Shown piece by piece: positions 49,281 to 60,712 of a stretch of DNA of 64,000 nucleotides; position 1 is the first letter of the stretch, and each line of letters starts with the position of its first letter. A program made the position numbers and the translations under genes. Source of the stretch: Henckelia pumila (taxonomy: Eukaryota; Streptophyta; Magnoliopsida; Lamiales; Gesneriaceae); contig NC_133122.1 of the NCBI RefSeq assembly GCF_033568475.1, forward strand, positions 83,599,442-83,663,441, given 5' to 3'. A model generated the notes under the pieces. The model worked only from the letters and a program-made list of their open reading frames with translations, had not been told where the DNA came from and ran no database searches.

Positions 49281-49471
49281 CAATTTATTTAATTAGCATT
49301 AATCCTTTAATTACTCAATTTGGGTACGGGCTACTACATTCTCCCCCACTTAAGATATTTCGTCCTCGAAATCAGATCTTAAGTACCGAATGCAATACAG
49401 AAATCAGAAACATTCTTTATTCAAATCAAACGTTTACAGAGTTTGCAACTGAATACACTTAAAGAATGAAA

Positions 49472-50824
49472 TCAAAACAACTCAGGATGGTCTTCACGCA
49501 TCCTGTCCTCAAGCTCCCAAGTATTTTCCTCAGTACCTCGGCGCTGCCACTGAACTAAAACCAAAGGAATGACTTTGTTCCGTAAAACCTTATCCTTATA
49601 ATCCAGGATACGAATAGGTTTCTCAACATAGGTCAAATCCTTGTTCACCTGAACCTCAGAACGCTACAGAATATGAGATTCATCCGCCACATACCGTCGC
49701 AACAGAGATACGTGGAACACGTCGAGAATACTGGATAGATGCGGTGGCAAATCTAGTCGATAAGCCAAATCACCAATGCTCTCCAAGATCTCAAACGGAC
49801 CGATAAACCTGGGAGACAACTTGCCCTTAAAGCCAAATCTGAGAATCTTGCGGAAAGGTAACACTCTCAGAAACACTTTCTCCCCGACATCGAACTGCAA
49901 AGGCCTACGCTTGATATTAGCATAGCTGGCCTGACGATCCTGTGCAGTCTTAATCCGTTTTTTTATCTGATCAACAATGTCTATTGCCTGCTGGATAAAC
50001 TCCGGTCCCTCAGCCTGTCTCTCCCCCACTTCTTCTCAGAAGAGTGGAGTACGACAACGTCGCCCGTACAACGCCTCAAAAGGTGCCATCCCAATACTAG
50101 TATGATAGCTGTTGTTGTACGTGAACTCGATCAACGGCAAATGATCCTGCCAGGCTGAACCAAAATCCATGACGCACGCTCTAAGCATATCCTCCAAAGT
50201 ACGGATAGTGCGCTCTGACTGACCATCAGTCTCCGGATGATAGGCAGTACTCAAACTGAGAGTAGTACCCATCGCACGCTGAACACTCCCCCAGAATCTA
50301 GAAGTGAACCTGGGGTCCCGATCGCTGACAATGCTCACCGGCACTCCATGAAGTCGAACGATCTCCTGAATGTACATCCGTGCCATGCGATCCACAGAGT
50401 ACTCTCGGCTATAGGCAATGAAATGCGCTGACTTGGTGAGTCGATCCACCACAACCCAGATAGAATCACAGTTCCTCGGGGATACCGGCAAATGGGTCAC
50501 AAAGTCCATTGTGATAAACTCCCATTTCCATTCAGGAATAGGCAGACTGTGAAGCAATCCTCCAGGTCGTCGGTGCTCTGCCTTGACTTGTTGACACACC
50601 AAACATCTCGAAACAAACTGATAAACACTGCATTTCATTCCTTTCCACCAGAAACGAGTACGTAGATCCTTGTACATCTTGTTACTCCCAGGATGAATAC
50701 TCAACTTAGTGCGATGTGCCTGAGACAAAATCTCCTCTTGCAACTCTTCATCCTGCGGAATCACAAGCCTACCAGACAAACACAGAAAGCCATCTGACTG
50801 ATAATGAAATCCAGACGAGCTACC
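49472..50824 (-). pseudogene. Pol remnant of chromovirus C: integrase and chromodomain-like end
   Basis: Reads from the cut at 50,824. The HHCC module (HRTKLSIH then CLVC) is followed by the core with [19 protein letters not shown] and [13 protein letters not shown] (Asp, Asp, Glu all present), RRCRTPLF, then TGA where Trp is usual (about 50,033). It continues through EEVGERQ, a GPY segment ([19 protein letters not shown]) and SHIL, TAG where Gln is usual (about 49,663), then RSEVQVNKDL and the chromodomain-like QWQRRGTEENTWELEDRM, ending at 49,472. Protease, RT and RNase H are outside the window. A different family from A and B. Confidence 0.85.
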
Positions 50825-52213
50825 TGATAAGTGCATTTTGTATGCATTATTTCATGTTATTTTTATGTCTATTTTGTGTGCATTCATATTATTTTTATGT
50901 GTTTTTATGTGTTTTAGTGCATGTGTGTGTATTTCACTCCTTGGGTTAATTTTGTAGGAAAATAGATTTTTGAAGAGTGAATTACGGAGCAGCCTTGATC
51001 GAAAAATCATATTTAATTTTAGAGACATTGATATCCTATCTCCACAGTATAGATTAACGTTAAAGATGTTCGAAACTGCTGTCCAAATTTCAGCTCAATC
51101 CGACGGCTAGATCTCGAGATATGAATTTTTGAAAATTGTCGCTCGGCGCAGATTTTTTGTACTGCGCGCGCGCGAGAATCAAGCTCACGCGCGCGCGAGT
51201 CCGACGTACAGCCTTATGTTTTTATGTGCTGCGCGCATGCGAGGCCTATGCCGCGCGCGCGCACGTGTTCGGGGGTCATATGTGTTCCGAAAAATCCTTA
51301 TTTTGAGAGGAAATTAACTGGTAGGCGTCCCGGACCATATATATAGAAGATATAACATATTTTTGAGGGTTTCGGAAGCTCCAGAGCGCAGACAACGCAA
51401 GAGGAGGCGGCTACAAGGCTTGGGAGAGAAGATTTCTTCTTTCTTTTCTTCTTTTTATTTTTATTTTTGAATTATTGTTTTTAATTATTGAGTAGTTTAT
51501 TTTCAACCAAGACGGCGTGATTGGGCCGAACAAATTCATGTAGAAAACTTGGATGTTTGTTTGGGATTTTTTAGAGTTGATTTTATTTTATTGATTGTCA
51601 GATTTATATTTGTCTTGTGAATAGTTTGATCAACTGTTTTCTTGCATGTTAATCAATTCCAAATCGACAGAGGAGGTTTTGATTTTGATCACTCTGATAA
51701 TTAACATATTGTAAAACTGACTAGAAATAGAATTCGGTTTCATTATGCGGTTTGGGTGTAAACTGAATTTTCATAAATATTTAATGCATTCAAATTTGAT
51801 TAGAATTACGAAAGATTAGTTCATCAATATTTGAATAGGTTTGATTGTTCTAGAAATAGACCTTTGAACAAATTAGGAGAATTCCCGTGAATTAAGATTA
51901 AATCTGAGTCCTGAATCGACTACATGTTACGTGATTTGTTCGGTACCTACGTGTGTCTTGGTTGTCTTTATTTTAATTATTTTTATCTTTAGTTATTTTT
52001 ATTCTTATTTCTTAAGCAGTTTTTATTTTATATTCTTATTTTATTTAATTCAAAATATTTTCTATTATTTTGTCTAGATTAAGTAAAATAATTAAATCTT
52101 GAGAATTGACAACAGTCCCTGTGGGATCGATACTTGGACTCTCAGTCCACTTTACTATTACTTGACCTGGTGCGCTTGCCAGTAGATTTTTATCAAACCG
52201 ATTTAGCCGGTCA
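50825..52213 (+). repeat. 5' LTR of element D, about 1.39 kb
   Basis: Starts TGATAAGTGCATTTTGTATG and ends near GCCGGTCA, six bases before the primer site. Contains a CG-rich block with several CGCGCG runs at about 51,145-51,265 and the GGGATCGATACTTGGACT signal near its end. Homologous by layout to the LTRs of E and F on the other strand. Confidence 0.8.
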
Positions 52214-52219
52214 AGTTTT

Positions 52220-52237
52220 TGGCGCCGTTGCCGGGGA
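52220..52237 (+). other. Primer binding site of D (tRNA-Asp)
   Basis: TGGCGCCGTTGCCGGGGA, complementary to the 3' end of plant tRNA-Asp. This is the primer used by Athila/Tat-related plant elements and their LARD derivatives. Confidence 0.85.
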
Positions 52238-52371
52238 CTGTTTAGTTGATATTAGGATAGATTATTTGCTTGAGGCTAGACATTTTTTTTTTATTTCTAT
52301 CTTTTCGTTTTTTTTTATTTTATTTTAATTTTGATTTTTTTTCTTTTCTTTTGCTTGTGAGGTACTTGGAG

Positions 52372-53283
52372 ATGGATCATCATCAGGTGTTCACAAGATT
52401 TGGCCAGCAATACTTGGAGCCATTCTATGTTGTTTGGGGGAGATTCAATGATTTGGCGAACAGATTTCGATGCCATAAATTTTTGAGCTACACCCTCACT
52501 CAATTTTTTTATGGTGGTTTGGATGAGATTACAAGAAGTTGGGTGGATTATGGAGCGTTGGCCACTGGCAGTCAATTGTTTAGAAGAGATGAAGACATTG
52601 CGATGCACTTGTTAAATGATATGGCAGATTTTGACTAACATTGGCATTGTGATCCTTCACTGCAGGGTTGGAGTCACCAATATCCTCCAGATATCAACTC
52701 TAAAAATTTTGCGAACCAGCCACCGGAGCATCAAGAAGAGTGCATAGGGCGTTCCGAAGATTATGTGGCTCTGTTGGAAAATCTTGTGCGACAGCAGACA
52801 GAGTCAAATAAATTCTTAGAAAGCCACATGAGTCTTTTGGATGAACGGATTGCGCTTCTTAGAGAACCAATTTTTGAGATCTGTCAAGAGAGTGAAGTAA
52901 CTGAGCCAGAGCATGAAGAAATCATTTTTGAGGAATTTTCTTGTGAAGAAGAGCCAAACGTAATAGTGGAGGAGGAAGAACTATACAAGGAGAGAGATTT
53001 TACCTCGTCAGTGGTCGTTTTATGTACACCGTTAGAAGATACTTTTTTGCCATTGACACCACCTCCACAGTATTACATCCTCTTTGAGCTTCAGCCTAGA
53101 ATCAGAGTCTCTTTCCAAAGGAAAAATTTCATGCCGAGTACTGTTGGACCGACAAGCTTAAACTGCAAATATCACGTCAAGCTTGAGGGCGAAGAAATTC
53201 AAAACCCATACGTAGAATCGTATGATTCTTACTATGGGCGGCAGCCGCTCTTTGATGGTGGCTTCTGCATAGTCGGGCTATAG
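52372..53283 (+). pseudogene. Gag-like ORF of element D, one in-frame stop
   Basis: The start MDHHQVFTRFGQQYLEPFYV leads into a plant retroelement gag block (VVWGRFNDLANRF, LTQFFYGGLDEITRSWVDYG, RRDEDIAMHLLNDMADF). A TAA at 52636-52638 interrupts it; the same frame continues through PSLQGWSHQYPPD, LLENLVRQQTESNKF, a Glu-rich stretch and LPLTPPPQYYILFE to a stop at 53283. The length of about 303 residues fits LARD/TR-GAG elements, which keep gag but lack pol. The following GCGCTGACTGGGAGGCAACC is a conserved piece of such elements. Confidence 0.65.
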
Positions 53284-53570
53284 ACTATAATTTTAGCGCT
53301 GACTGGGAGGCAACCAGTGTTTTTGATTTTGTTTTTATTTTGTTTTTTTTTATATTTTGTTTTTATTTGATTTTGTTTTATTTCCCATGCTAGTTGGTCA
53401 TGCCTGCCAATATATCTAGACTGATGCTACTGTCCCAGCTGATGCAGTCAAGAAGGAAGAGAATGAAACAAAAACCAGGGGAGTGTTATTTTTGTTTTCA
53501 TTGTGTTTTTGTTCGTTTTGAATTCTGTTCATTGTCTGAAGCATTGAGGGCAATGCTTTGGATAAGTATT

Positions 53571-53588
53571 GGGGGGGGGGGGGGGGGG
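53571..53588 (+). repeat. 18-base G tract in the interior of D
   Basis: Follows GAGGGCAATGCTTTGGATAA. Element E has a 14-base G tract at the same place after GAGGACAATG, so the tract is positioned consistently in this element class. Exact length may be unreliable in a homopolymer. Confidence 0.7.
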
Positions 53589-53956
53589 TAGACTAGTTTA
53601 TTTCATTATGTTTTGTGTTTGTGTTGCATAAAGTTCGTTTCATGTCTGTTTGCATACAGTGTGTTTTTGTTGTTGTTTGTGTTGTCCTGCATGGGTAGGA
53701 TAAGTCATGGTAGCCTATGATGATGAAGTTTGAAAAAAATTAATTTTTGAAATTTTTTTTGCTCTTGACTTGACATGAGAAACTGTAGGTTGAACCGTGA
53801 ATATTTTTAAGCACTAATGTTAGACCAGTGAATTGTAGCGAAAGATTTGATGAAGTTTCTATCTGTTTGACCATTGCACGGCAATAGATGGTTTGTGGAT
53901 CTTGATTGTGTTCTATGAATTTTGATGAGACTCTAGTTTACACTTATGATCTTGGG

Positions 53957-56591
53957 TGTAGCACCCGGTATTTTTAAATACGTAAATCTGCATGCATAAT
54001 TAGGGTATTTAATTATTTAAATTTATGATTTATGGGTTAAATAATTATTTGAATTATTTGTGCATGATTTAATTTATTTTTAAGCATTTAACCCATAATT
54101 AGTGATTTTTATGATTTTTAGTATTTTAATTATTTTATCGCGTAGAAGGGACCGTGGACGGACGAGATGACAACTTTCTATCCAATTTATTTCATGAGCC
54201 TTTTTAGAGCCCAAAAATATTATTTTGAGTTTTAGTTCCTCAAAATTTTTAGTATTTAATTTTATATAATTTTAGGAGTCCGTTTTTATTCAAAATAAGC
54301 CAAAATAATGACTTTTTATTATTTTTAAAATTTCCTTAATTATATATTTCGGGATTTATGATTTAGTATCAGATTTAAATCTTTTAAGTGGAGTTTAAAT
54401 TATATTATTTTGTATATTACTAACCTAATTAATTATATTATCTATCTACCTAATTTTAATTATTTTAAAAACCTAAAATTTCTACCCAACTCCATGCCCA
54501 AGACCTATCAGCCGCCTCCCCACTATTCCTCATCCTCTTCAGCCTTCATTGCCACGCTCCAGCAGCTTCCAGCACCTCCATAGCCTCAACTCTTGTGGTT
54601 TTCAAGTCGAATCATCGTCCCGTCGTCCCGGACTCGTCGCCTTCTCGTTTTCTCTACTATTTCGGTGAAAGGCATGATTTTATTCTTGTTTTTAACATCA
54701 TATCAGTATGTATTATGTAGGTTAAGGGTAGGCATCGAAATTCTTTAAGTATTTTTCAAAAAATGGTTGAAGCTTGTTGTTTGCATTCATGTTCATGGTT
54801 CACGTTGTTTTGATGGCATGGCTTGCTTCAGGGCTGAGGGTTCGGTCAGGAGGGGTCGTTGGGTGCCTAAGGATCGAACCATGGTCAGGTTGTAGGCTGG
54901 GTTAGGGCTAGCCGATCGGGTTTTGCTTGGAAGGGGCTGTGAGTGCAGTTTAGGGTTAAGTGGAAGAGTGGTTCGGGTTCGAGCTAGGGGCCATGGCTGG
55001 GGCTGAGCCATGATAGGTTGGGACCGCCCAGATGTGGGCTACATCTGGGCGGCGGTGCTCCGGCCAGGGGTGGCTGGAGCCGGCCGGCAGTAGGCCAAGA
55101 AGGCCTGCTGCTCTCGGCCGAGAGGAATCAAGGAGGGGGGGGGTCGGGTTTAGTGTCCTGCAGGGTTCCGGGTCGGGTTGTGGGGATTGGGTCGGGTCAG
55201 TAGGTTAGTGGGTCGGGTTTAAGTTGGTCCGGGTCCGGGTTTGGTGGGCCGGGCTCGAGTCTTTTTATTTTTAAAGTATTTTTGGAATTAATTGGTTTTT
55301 GGGCCAATTAATTAGAAATAAAATTATTTGGGTTCCCAAATAATTTTATTTGGGCTTTTAAAATTTTAATTAAGTTAGTCCATTAATTTTATGGGCTTTT
55401 GAGCCCATGAAAGTTATTGGGCCAGTCTTTGGGCTTTTGGGTCATTGGGCCAGGTTAAGTTGTTATTGGGCCTAGAATGTCTTAATGGGCTTTACTTTAT
55501 TTAATTGGGCTTGGAACAATTTTATTGGGCTTAAGTATGTTAATGGGCCAGATTTAAGTAATTGGGTTTGAGTGCTAGGGCCTTCAGTCCAGAACAATCC
55601 ATGAGAAAATTTGCATGTGTCCTGATTATATATTTAATTATTTTTATGCATTGAAGTTATTTTAATATGTATATGTTAGTAAGAAATTAAATTAAATATA
55701 TATGAAGGACACACATTTTTATTTAAGTACATGCATTCATGAAATAATATTTTATGCATGATTTAATGTTAAGGTTGAACAAGAAAATATTTTATGTTGG
55801 AAGTTGAAGTAGTGTGACAATTTAAGGGGGATTCGTCCCCATATGATTGAAGGGCAGTTTACTGCCAATTTAAGAGGTGATTCGTCACCGGCCACGTACG
55901 TTGGTTTCCACGCTGATCAGTATTTAATGTATGATTTAAGGTTACACTACGGATACAACCATGCGATGTTAGAAAATAATTGCTCAACAATGTTTATGTA
56001 TTATGTTATTTAAGTTAAGTTATGTTATGTTATGAAACTTTCAAGCATGCTCATTCATGTATATGTATGTATTAGTATTTAATTGTTTTAAATTATTTTA
56101 AACCCTTGTTATGTTAGCATGTTGGGCCTCTAGGCTCACTACACTGGTATGGTGCAGGTGAGTTCGTTGAGGATGAGGTTGTTCCCACCGGAGGTGAGGA
56201 TGTATGAGCGGGCATGCAGTGACCCCGTGACCGTGATATATGTCTGAGTCACATGCATGTTTTTGATTATGTCAGCACGTTACACATTTTATATTATTTT
56301 TCAGTGGTTGGGAGTTTTGAATATTTTATTGAATATTGTCAGTGCATGCAATTTTTAATCATTTTATTTATGCAGTATTTTTAATTAAATGTTTGACTCA
56401 GATATTTATTATATTTTAAAGGATGCATTTTATTTAAGTATTTAATTGTTTACTTATTTATTTATTTAATTTAAATCTTTTTATTCTGTGCATATATGTA
56501 TGGACATATATGTACATATTTTATTTAGTAAGTATATATAAAAAAAAATTCCGCATATTTATTTATTAATTATAGAGTTAGAGTCGTTTCA
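53957..56591 (+). repeat. 5' LTR of chromovirus B, 2,635 bp
   Basis: Starts TGTAGCACCCGG, ends CGTTTCA. Contains the same non-coding blocks as the A LTR (GTGACCCCGTGACCGTGATA near the 3' third). A minus-strand open frame at about 54,793-55,011 recurs in the other LTR only because the LTRs are duplicates. Confidence 0.93.
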
Positions 56592-56593
56592 GT

Positions 56594-56605
56594 TGGTATC
56601 AGAGC
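56594..56605 (+). other. Primer binding site of B (initiator Met tRNA)
   Basis: TGGTATCAGAGC, the canonical complement, two bases after the 5' LTR. Confidence 0.85.
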
Positions 56606-56740
56606 ACGGTCCTTGGAGGGGTCATTACTGCTATGCGAGCTCAGAAATCCACGCTACCGGTCTGTAAGTTTTAAGTGTTTATAGCATGATTTAATTCTTT
56701 GAATTTAAGTTAGCGTTACTTTTAAACCACTTAGTTATGC

Positions 56741-57154
56741 ATGGCGATTTACGTAAAGAAATATGTGGTGGATTACATTACCCAGTTCGAGAGAGGGTGT
56801 CGCTTCGTGCCTCTTTTTGCTGAGTGTACCAGACAAGTTGAGACAGTTGTGGATGGATTGCGGGCTGACATCAAGCATGAAGTTCGCATGTTGGATGTCA
56901 CTACTTACGAGGTGGCAGTTAGCAGAACATTGCGTTCTGAGGAAGGGAGACGAGAGATGCAGAGGTAACAGCAAGGCAAGAGGCAGTTCCAGCCAGGAGC
57001 TTATTGACCATCTTCGCATCCTTCTGCGAAGAAGCAGTTTACTGGACCATATAAGGGCCCGAATCAGCAGGGACAACAGCAGAGGGGCGGGGCCCCTAAG
57101 ACAGGAGTAGTTCCCTTGTGCCCATAGTGTCAGAGGCCTCACACAGGTCAGTGT
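56741..57154 (+). pseudogene. Gag remnant of chromovirus B
   Basis: The leader ATGGCGATTTACGTAAAGAA is shared with element A, but after ATGTGGTGG the sequence jumps into YITQFERGCRFVPLF, equivalent to A position about 27,680. Roughly 500 bp covering the gag start and capsid N-terminal part are deleted. The remainder has stops at AGG-TAA (about 56,966), TAT-TGA (about 57,003) and CCA-TAG (57,125-57,127). No functional capsid is possible. Confidence 0.85.
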
Positions 57155-58717
57155 TTGATCGGTTCCAACGTTTGCTACCACTGCAAGGAGCTAGGGAATG
57201 GGGCATACAACTGCCCAAGGAAGAAGAACACCACTGGGCGGGTGTTTGTCATGCAGGTTGAGGAGGCAGACCCAGATACCTCCTTAATCATCAGGAGAAT
57301 ACTAGTAGGAGGAAACTCCACGTTTGCGTTGCTAGATTCAGGGGCTACGCATTCGTTTATCTCCCTAGAGTTCATCAGACGGGTAGGCATCACACCTGAG
57401 ATTGCCAACAGTGGTTATGATGTCACTATGCCGTCAGGACATATTATTACTACCACCAGTGATATCCGAGAGCTGGAGTTAGAGCTACAGGGACACTCCA
57501 TCCGCGCAGATGTAGTGGTTTTGCCGTTGAGCGGGTTTGATTTGATTTTGGGTATGGACTGGTTGACAGTCAATGGAGCTTCGATTGATTTTCTTCGGAG
57601 GACAGTGTCAGTGAAACCATCAGAAGGCGACCCGTTTACATTTCATGCATCTCAGAGCAGCGATATTCCTCAGGTGATATCTCTTATTCAGGCGAGGAAG
57701 TTGTTGAGACGGGGTTGCCAGGGGTTTCTAGCCAGTATTGTCACGGCCTCAGAACCATCTAGCAGATCTTTGTCAGAGATAGAGGTGGTTCGTAACTTTC
57801 CGGATGTCTTTCCGGAGGATGTTGCAGGGATTCCACCAGTGAGAGATGTGGAGTTCAGCATCGAGTTAGTTCCAGACACCGTGCCTATCTCTAAGGCACC
57901 GTACAGACTTGCTCCTACCGAGATGAAAGAGTTGAAGGAGCAGATTCAGGAGCCATTAGAGAAAGGCTTTGTTCGACCTAGCTTTTCTCCTTGGGGAGCT
58001 CCGGTGTTGTTTGTGAAGAAGAAGGATGGCAGTATGAGACTGTGCATCGATTACCGAGAGCTTAACAGGGTCACAGTGAAGAACAAGTATCCACTGCCGA
58101 GGATAGAGGATTTATTTGACCAGTTGCAGGGAGCTTCAGTGTTCTCCAAGATCGATCTGCGATCTGGTTATCATAAGTTGCGTGTTAGAGATGCAGATGT
58201 GTCCAAGACTGCTTTCCGGACACGATATGGGCATTACGAGTTCTTAGTGATGCCATTTGGGATGACCAATGCTCCAGCGGTTTTCATGGATCTCATGAAC
58301 CGAGTCTTTCAGCCGTATCTAGATCAGTTCATCATAGTCTTCATTGATGATATCTTGATCTATTCTAGGAGCATTGAGGAGCATAGACAGCATCTCCAGA
58401 CAGCCTTGCAGACTTTGAGGGAGCATCGTTTGTATGCCAAGTTCAGCAAGTGCGAGTTTTGGCTTGAGCAGGTGGCATTTCTTGGCCACATTATTTTGAG
58501 AGATGGGATTGCAGTTGATCAGTCTAAGGTTGAGGCAGTGCAGAATTGGGGTATTCCGAAGAATGCTTCGGAGATTCGCAGTTTCTTGGGTTTGGCAGGA
58601 TATTATAGGAAGTTCATCAAGGGTTTTTCCTCTATTGCACTACCCTTGACTTCCTTACCAAGAAGAATGCGAAGTACATCTGGAGTGCAGACTGTCAGAG
58701 GAGCTTCGATCAGTTGA
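57155..58717 (+). CDS. Chromovirus B: zinc knuckle, protease and reverse transcriptase
   Basis: The knuckle reads [14 protein letters not shown], so the His of CX2CX4HX4C is Asn (codon 57197-57199). Protease has [14 protein letters not shown] has [20 protein letters not shown] and an intact [10 protein letters not shown] loop. The frame is lost at about 58,657 (CCTTACCAAG against CCTTAACCAAG in A), where one A is missing, so the protein ends in unrelated residues at 58717. The ATG used here is simply the first in the open frame; the natural product was a gag-pol fusion. Confidence 0.88.
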   Translation: MIGSNVCYHCKELGNGAYNCPRKKNTTGRVFVMQVEEADPDTSLIIRRILVGGNSTFALLDSGATHSFISLEFIRRVGITPEIANSGYDVTMPSGHIITTTSDIRELELELQGHSIRADVVVLPLSGFDLILGMDWLTVNGASIDFLRRTVSVKPSEGDPFTFHASQSSDIPQVISLIQARKLLRRGCQGFLASIVTASEPSSRSLSEIEVVRNFPDVFPEDVAGIPPVRDVEFSIELVPDTVPISKAPYRLAPTEMKELKEQIQEPLEKGFVRPSFSPWGAPVLFVKKKDGSMRLCIDYRELNRVTVKNKYPLPRIEDLFDQLQGASVFSKIDLRSGYHKLRVRDADVSKTAFRTRYGHYEFLVMPFGMTNAPAVFMDLMNRVFQPYLDQFIIVFIDDILIYSRSIEEHRQHLQTALQTLREHRLYAKFSKCEFWLEQVAFLGHIILRDGIAVDQSKVEAVQNWGIPKNASEIRSFLGLAGYYRKFIKGFSSIALPLTSLPRRMRSTSGVQTVRGASIS

Positions 58718-60666
58718 AGGAAGCACTCACCACTGCACCGGTGTTAGCAGTGACAGTACCACACGAGGAGCTTGTGGTGTACACCGACGCATCTAAACTG
58801 GGTTTAGGCGCAGTACTTATGCAGTGTGGTAGGGTTATTGCGTATGCGTCGAGGCAGCTGAAGATTCATGAGCAGAATTACCCGACACATGATTTGGAGT
58901 TAGCAGCAGTGGTCTTCGCTTTGAAAATCTGGAGGCACTATCTGTATGGCGAGAAGTGCAAGATTTTCACAGACCACAAGAGTCTCAAGTACTTCTTCAC
59001 ACAGAAGGAGTTGAACATGAGACAGCGCCGATGGTTGGAGTTGGTGAAAGACTATGACTGCGACATTAGCTACCATCCGGGTAAAGCTAATGTAGTGGCC
59101 GATGCTTTGAGTCGGAAGTCGTCAGTGGTATCGTGTTTGACCGTACAGTTACCACTACAGAGCGAGATTCAGATATTCGACTTGGAGTGTTATCCGAGGG
59201 GTCAGGCACCGAGCTTGTCAGTGTTGACGGTGCAGCCAGTTCTGCGAGATCGGATTAGGGATGGACAGTCTACAGATGAGGAGTTGCAGCGATGGAGACA
59301 GAGAGATGAGGCTAGAGGTAATCTCTTGTATACAGTTGCGGATGGCATCGTTCAGTACCGTGGTAGGATGTGGGTACCGAACGTCGATCAGTTGAGAGCT
59401 GAGATTTTAGCAGAGGCTCACGCATCTCCGTACTCCATTCACCCCGGAAGTACGAAGATGTACAGAGATTTGCAGCTTTTGTATTGGTGGCCCGGAATGA
59501 AGAGAGACATCGGGAGAGTGGTGTCAGAGTTCTTGACTTGTCAGAGAGTCAAGGCAGAGCATCAGCGTCCAGCAGGACTTCTTAGACCTCTTCCTATTCC
59601 GGAATGGAAATGGGAGAATATTACGATGGACTTTGTGGTTGGCTTACCGAGGAGTGCCAGAGGTTGCACAGCGATTTGGGTGATTGTGGATAGACTCACC
59701 AAGTCAGCTCATTTTTTGCCGGTGAGGACTACTTATTCTTTGACACAGTATGCAGAGCTTTACATCCGAGAGATTGTTAGACTGCATGGCATACCAGTGT
59801 CGATTGTGTCAGACATAGATCCGAGATTCACATCCGCGTTTTGGAAGAGTCTACACACAGCTATGGGGACTAGACTTTTGTTCAGCACAGCATTCCATCC
59901 CCAGACAGATGGTCAGTCTGAGAGAGTGATTCAGGTTCTCGAGGATCTTCTGAGAGCTTGTGTCATCGATTTTCAGGGCTCTTGGGAGACTAGACTTCCA
60001 TTGGTGGAGTTTACCTATAACAACAGTTTTCAGTCGTCTATAGGTATGGCTCCGTATGCAGCGTTGTATGGGAGGAGATGCAGATCTCCTGTACATTGGG
60101 ACGAGGTTGTGGAGCGGATTTTACTTGGTCCAGAGATTGTGCAGCAGACAGCTAACATAGTGACTCAGATTCGAGATCGGATGAGGACTTCTCAGAGTCG
60201 GCAGAAGAGTTACGCAGATGTCAGACGACGAGACTTGGAGTTCGCTGTAGGTGATCACGTTTTCCTGAAGGTGTCACCCATGAAGGGAGTAGTGCGTTTT
60301 GGCCGGAGAGGCAAGCTTAATCCGAGGTATATAGGGCCATTCGAGATATTGGAGAGAGTTGGCACGTTGGCCTACCGTTTAGCTTTGCCGCCAGGGCTTG
60401 CAGCGGTGCACAACGTTTTCCATGTATCCATGCTTCGGAGATATGTCTCCAATCCGTCGCATGTGTTGGATTTTGAGCCTCTTCAGTTGACACCAGAGTT
60501 AGCATTTGAGGAGAGGCCAGTTCGGATCTTGGCTAGAGAGGAGCGGAGGCTTAGGACGCGGGTCATACCGATGGTCAGAGTCCAGTGGCTGAATCACTCG
60601 GAGGAGGAAGCTACTTGGGAGACCGAGGCAGAGATGAGGACTTGTTTCCCGGAGTTGTTCGGGTAA
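58714..60666 (+). CDS. Chromovirus B: RNase H, integrase and chromodomain-like tail
   Basis: Continues pol after the one-base deletion: RNase H ([29 protein letters not shown]), integrase and the C-terminal [18 protein letters not shown] module. The integrase zinc module has lost its first Cys: EFLTC replaces ECLTC (TTC at 59530-59532). The catalytic Asp, Asp and Glu are present ([28 protein letters not shown]). RNase H appears intact. The start shown is the first ATG after the shift. Confidence 0.88.
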   Translation: MKEALTTAPVLAVTVPHEELVVYTDASKLGLGAVLMQCGRVIAYASRQLKIHEQNYPTHDLELAAVVFALKIWRHYLYGEKCKIFTDHKSLKYFFTQKELNMRQRRWLELVKDYDCDISYHPGKANVVADALSRKSSVVSCLTVQLPLQSEIQIFDLECYPRGQAPSLSVLTVQPVLRDRIRDGQSTDEELQRWRQRDEARGNLLYTVADGIVQYRGRMWVPNVDQLRAEILAEAHASPYSIHPGSTKMYRDLQLLYWWPGMKRDIGRVVSEFLTCQRVKAEHQRPAGLLRPLPIPEWKWENITMDFVVGLPRSARGCTAIWVIVDRLTKSAHFLPVRTTYSLTQYAELYIREIVRLHGIPVSIVSDIDPRFTSAFWKSLHTAMGTRLLFSTAFHPQTDGQSERVIQVLEDLLRACVIDFQGSWETRLPLVEFTYNNSFQSSIGMAPYAALYGRRCRSPVHWDEVVERILLGPEIVQQTANIVTQIRDRMRTSQSRQKSYADVRRRDLEFAVGDHVFLKVSPMKGVVRFGRRGKLNPRYIGPFEILERVGTLAYRLALPPGLAAVHNVFHVSMLRRYVSNPSHVLDFEPLQLTPELAFEERPVRILAREERRLRTRVIPMVRVQWLNHSEEEATWETEAEMRTCFPELFG

Positions 60667-60691
60667 GTGTTTTAAATTTCGAGGACGAAAT

Positions 60692-60712
60692 TCAATTTAA
60701 GGGGGGGAGAAT
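60692..60712 (+). other. Polypurine tract of chromovirus B
   Basis: TTTAAGGGGGGGAGAAT immediately before the 3' LTR; seven G. It follows the TTTCGAGGACGAAAT motif typical of this group. Confidence 0.8.

Larger units (their letters stand above)
42928..49338 (-). repeat. 3' LTR of chromovirus C, split by the CACTA insertion
   Basis: LTR sequence occupies 42,928-43,236 and 48,342-49,338, about 1.3 kb in total once the CACTA element and one copy of its target site are removed. The right part contains eight copies of an ATCGGAGCTTCCGAT-like palindrome (49,036-49,280). Confidence 0.75.
42928..50824 (-). mobile_element. Ty3/Gypsy chromovirus C, 3' part, interrupted by CACTA and cut by element D
   Basis: Minus-strand order from the right: integrase, chromodomain-like end of pol (50,824-49,472), purine tract (GTGGGGGAGAATG at about 49,340-49,355), 3' LTR (49,338-42,928). 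The LTR start is TGTAGTAGCCCGTACCC and its end is GGGTCACTACA. Protease, RT and 5' LTR are absent from the window; pol stops abruptly at 50,824 where element D begins. The pol frame carries at least two stops. Confidence 0.8.

Noticed and set aside
54793-55011. Minus-strand 72-codon frame conserved between 54,793-55,011 and 61,548-61,766
   Set aside because: The two copies are LTR duplicates, so identity says nothing about coding; composition follows the GC-rich LTR patch.
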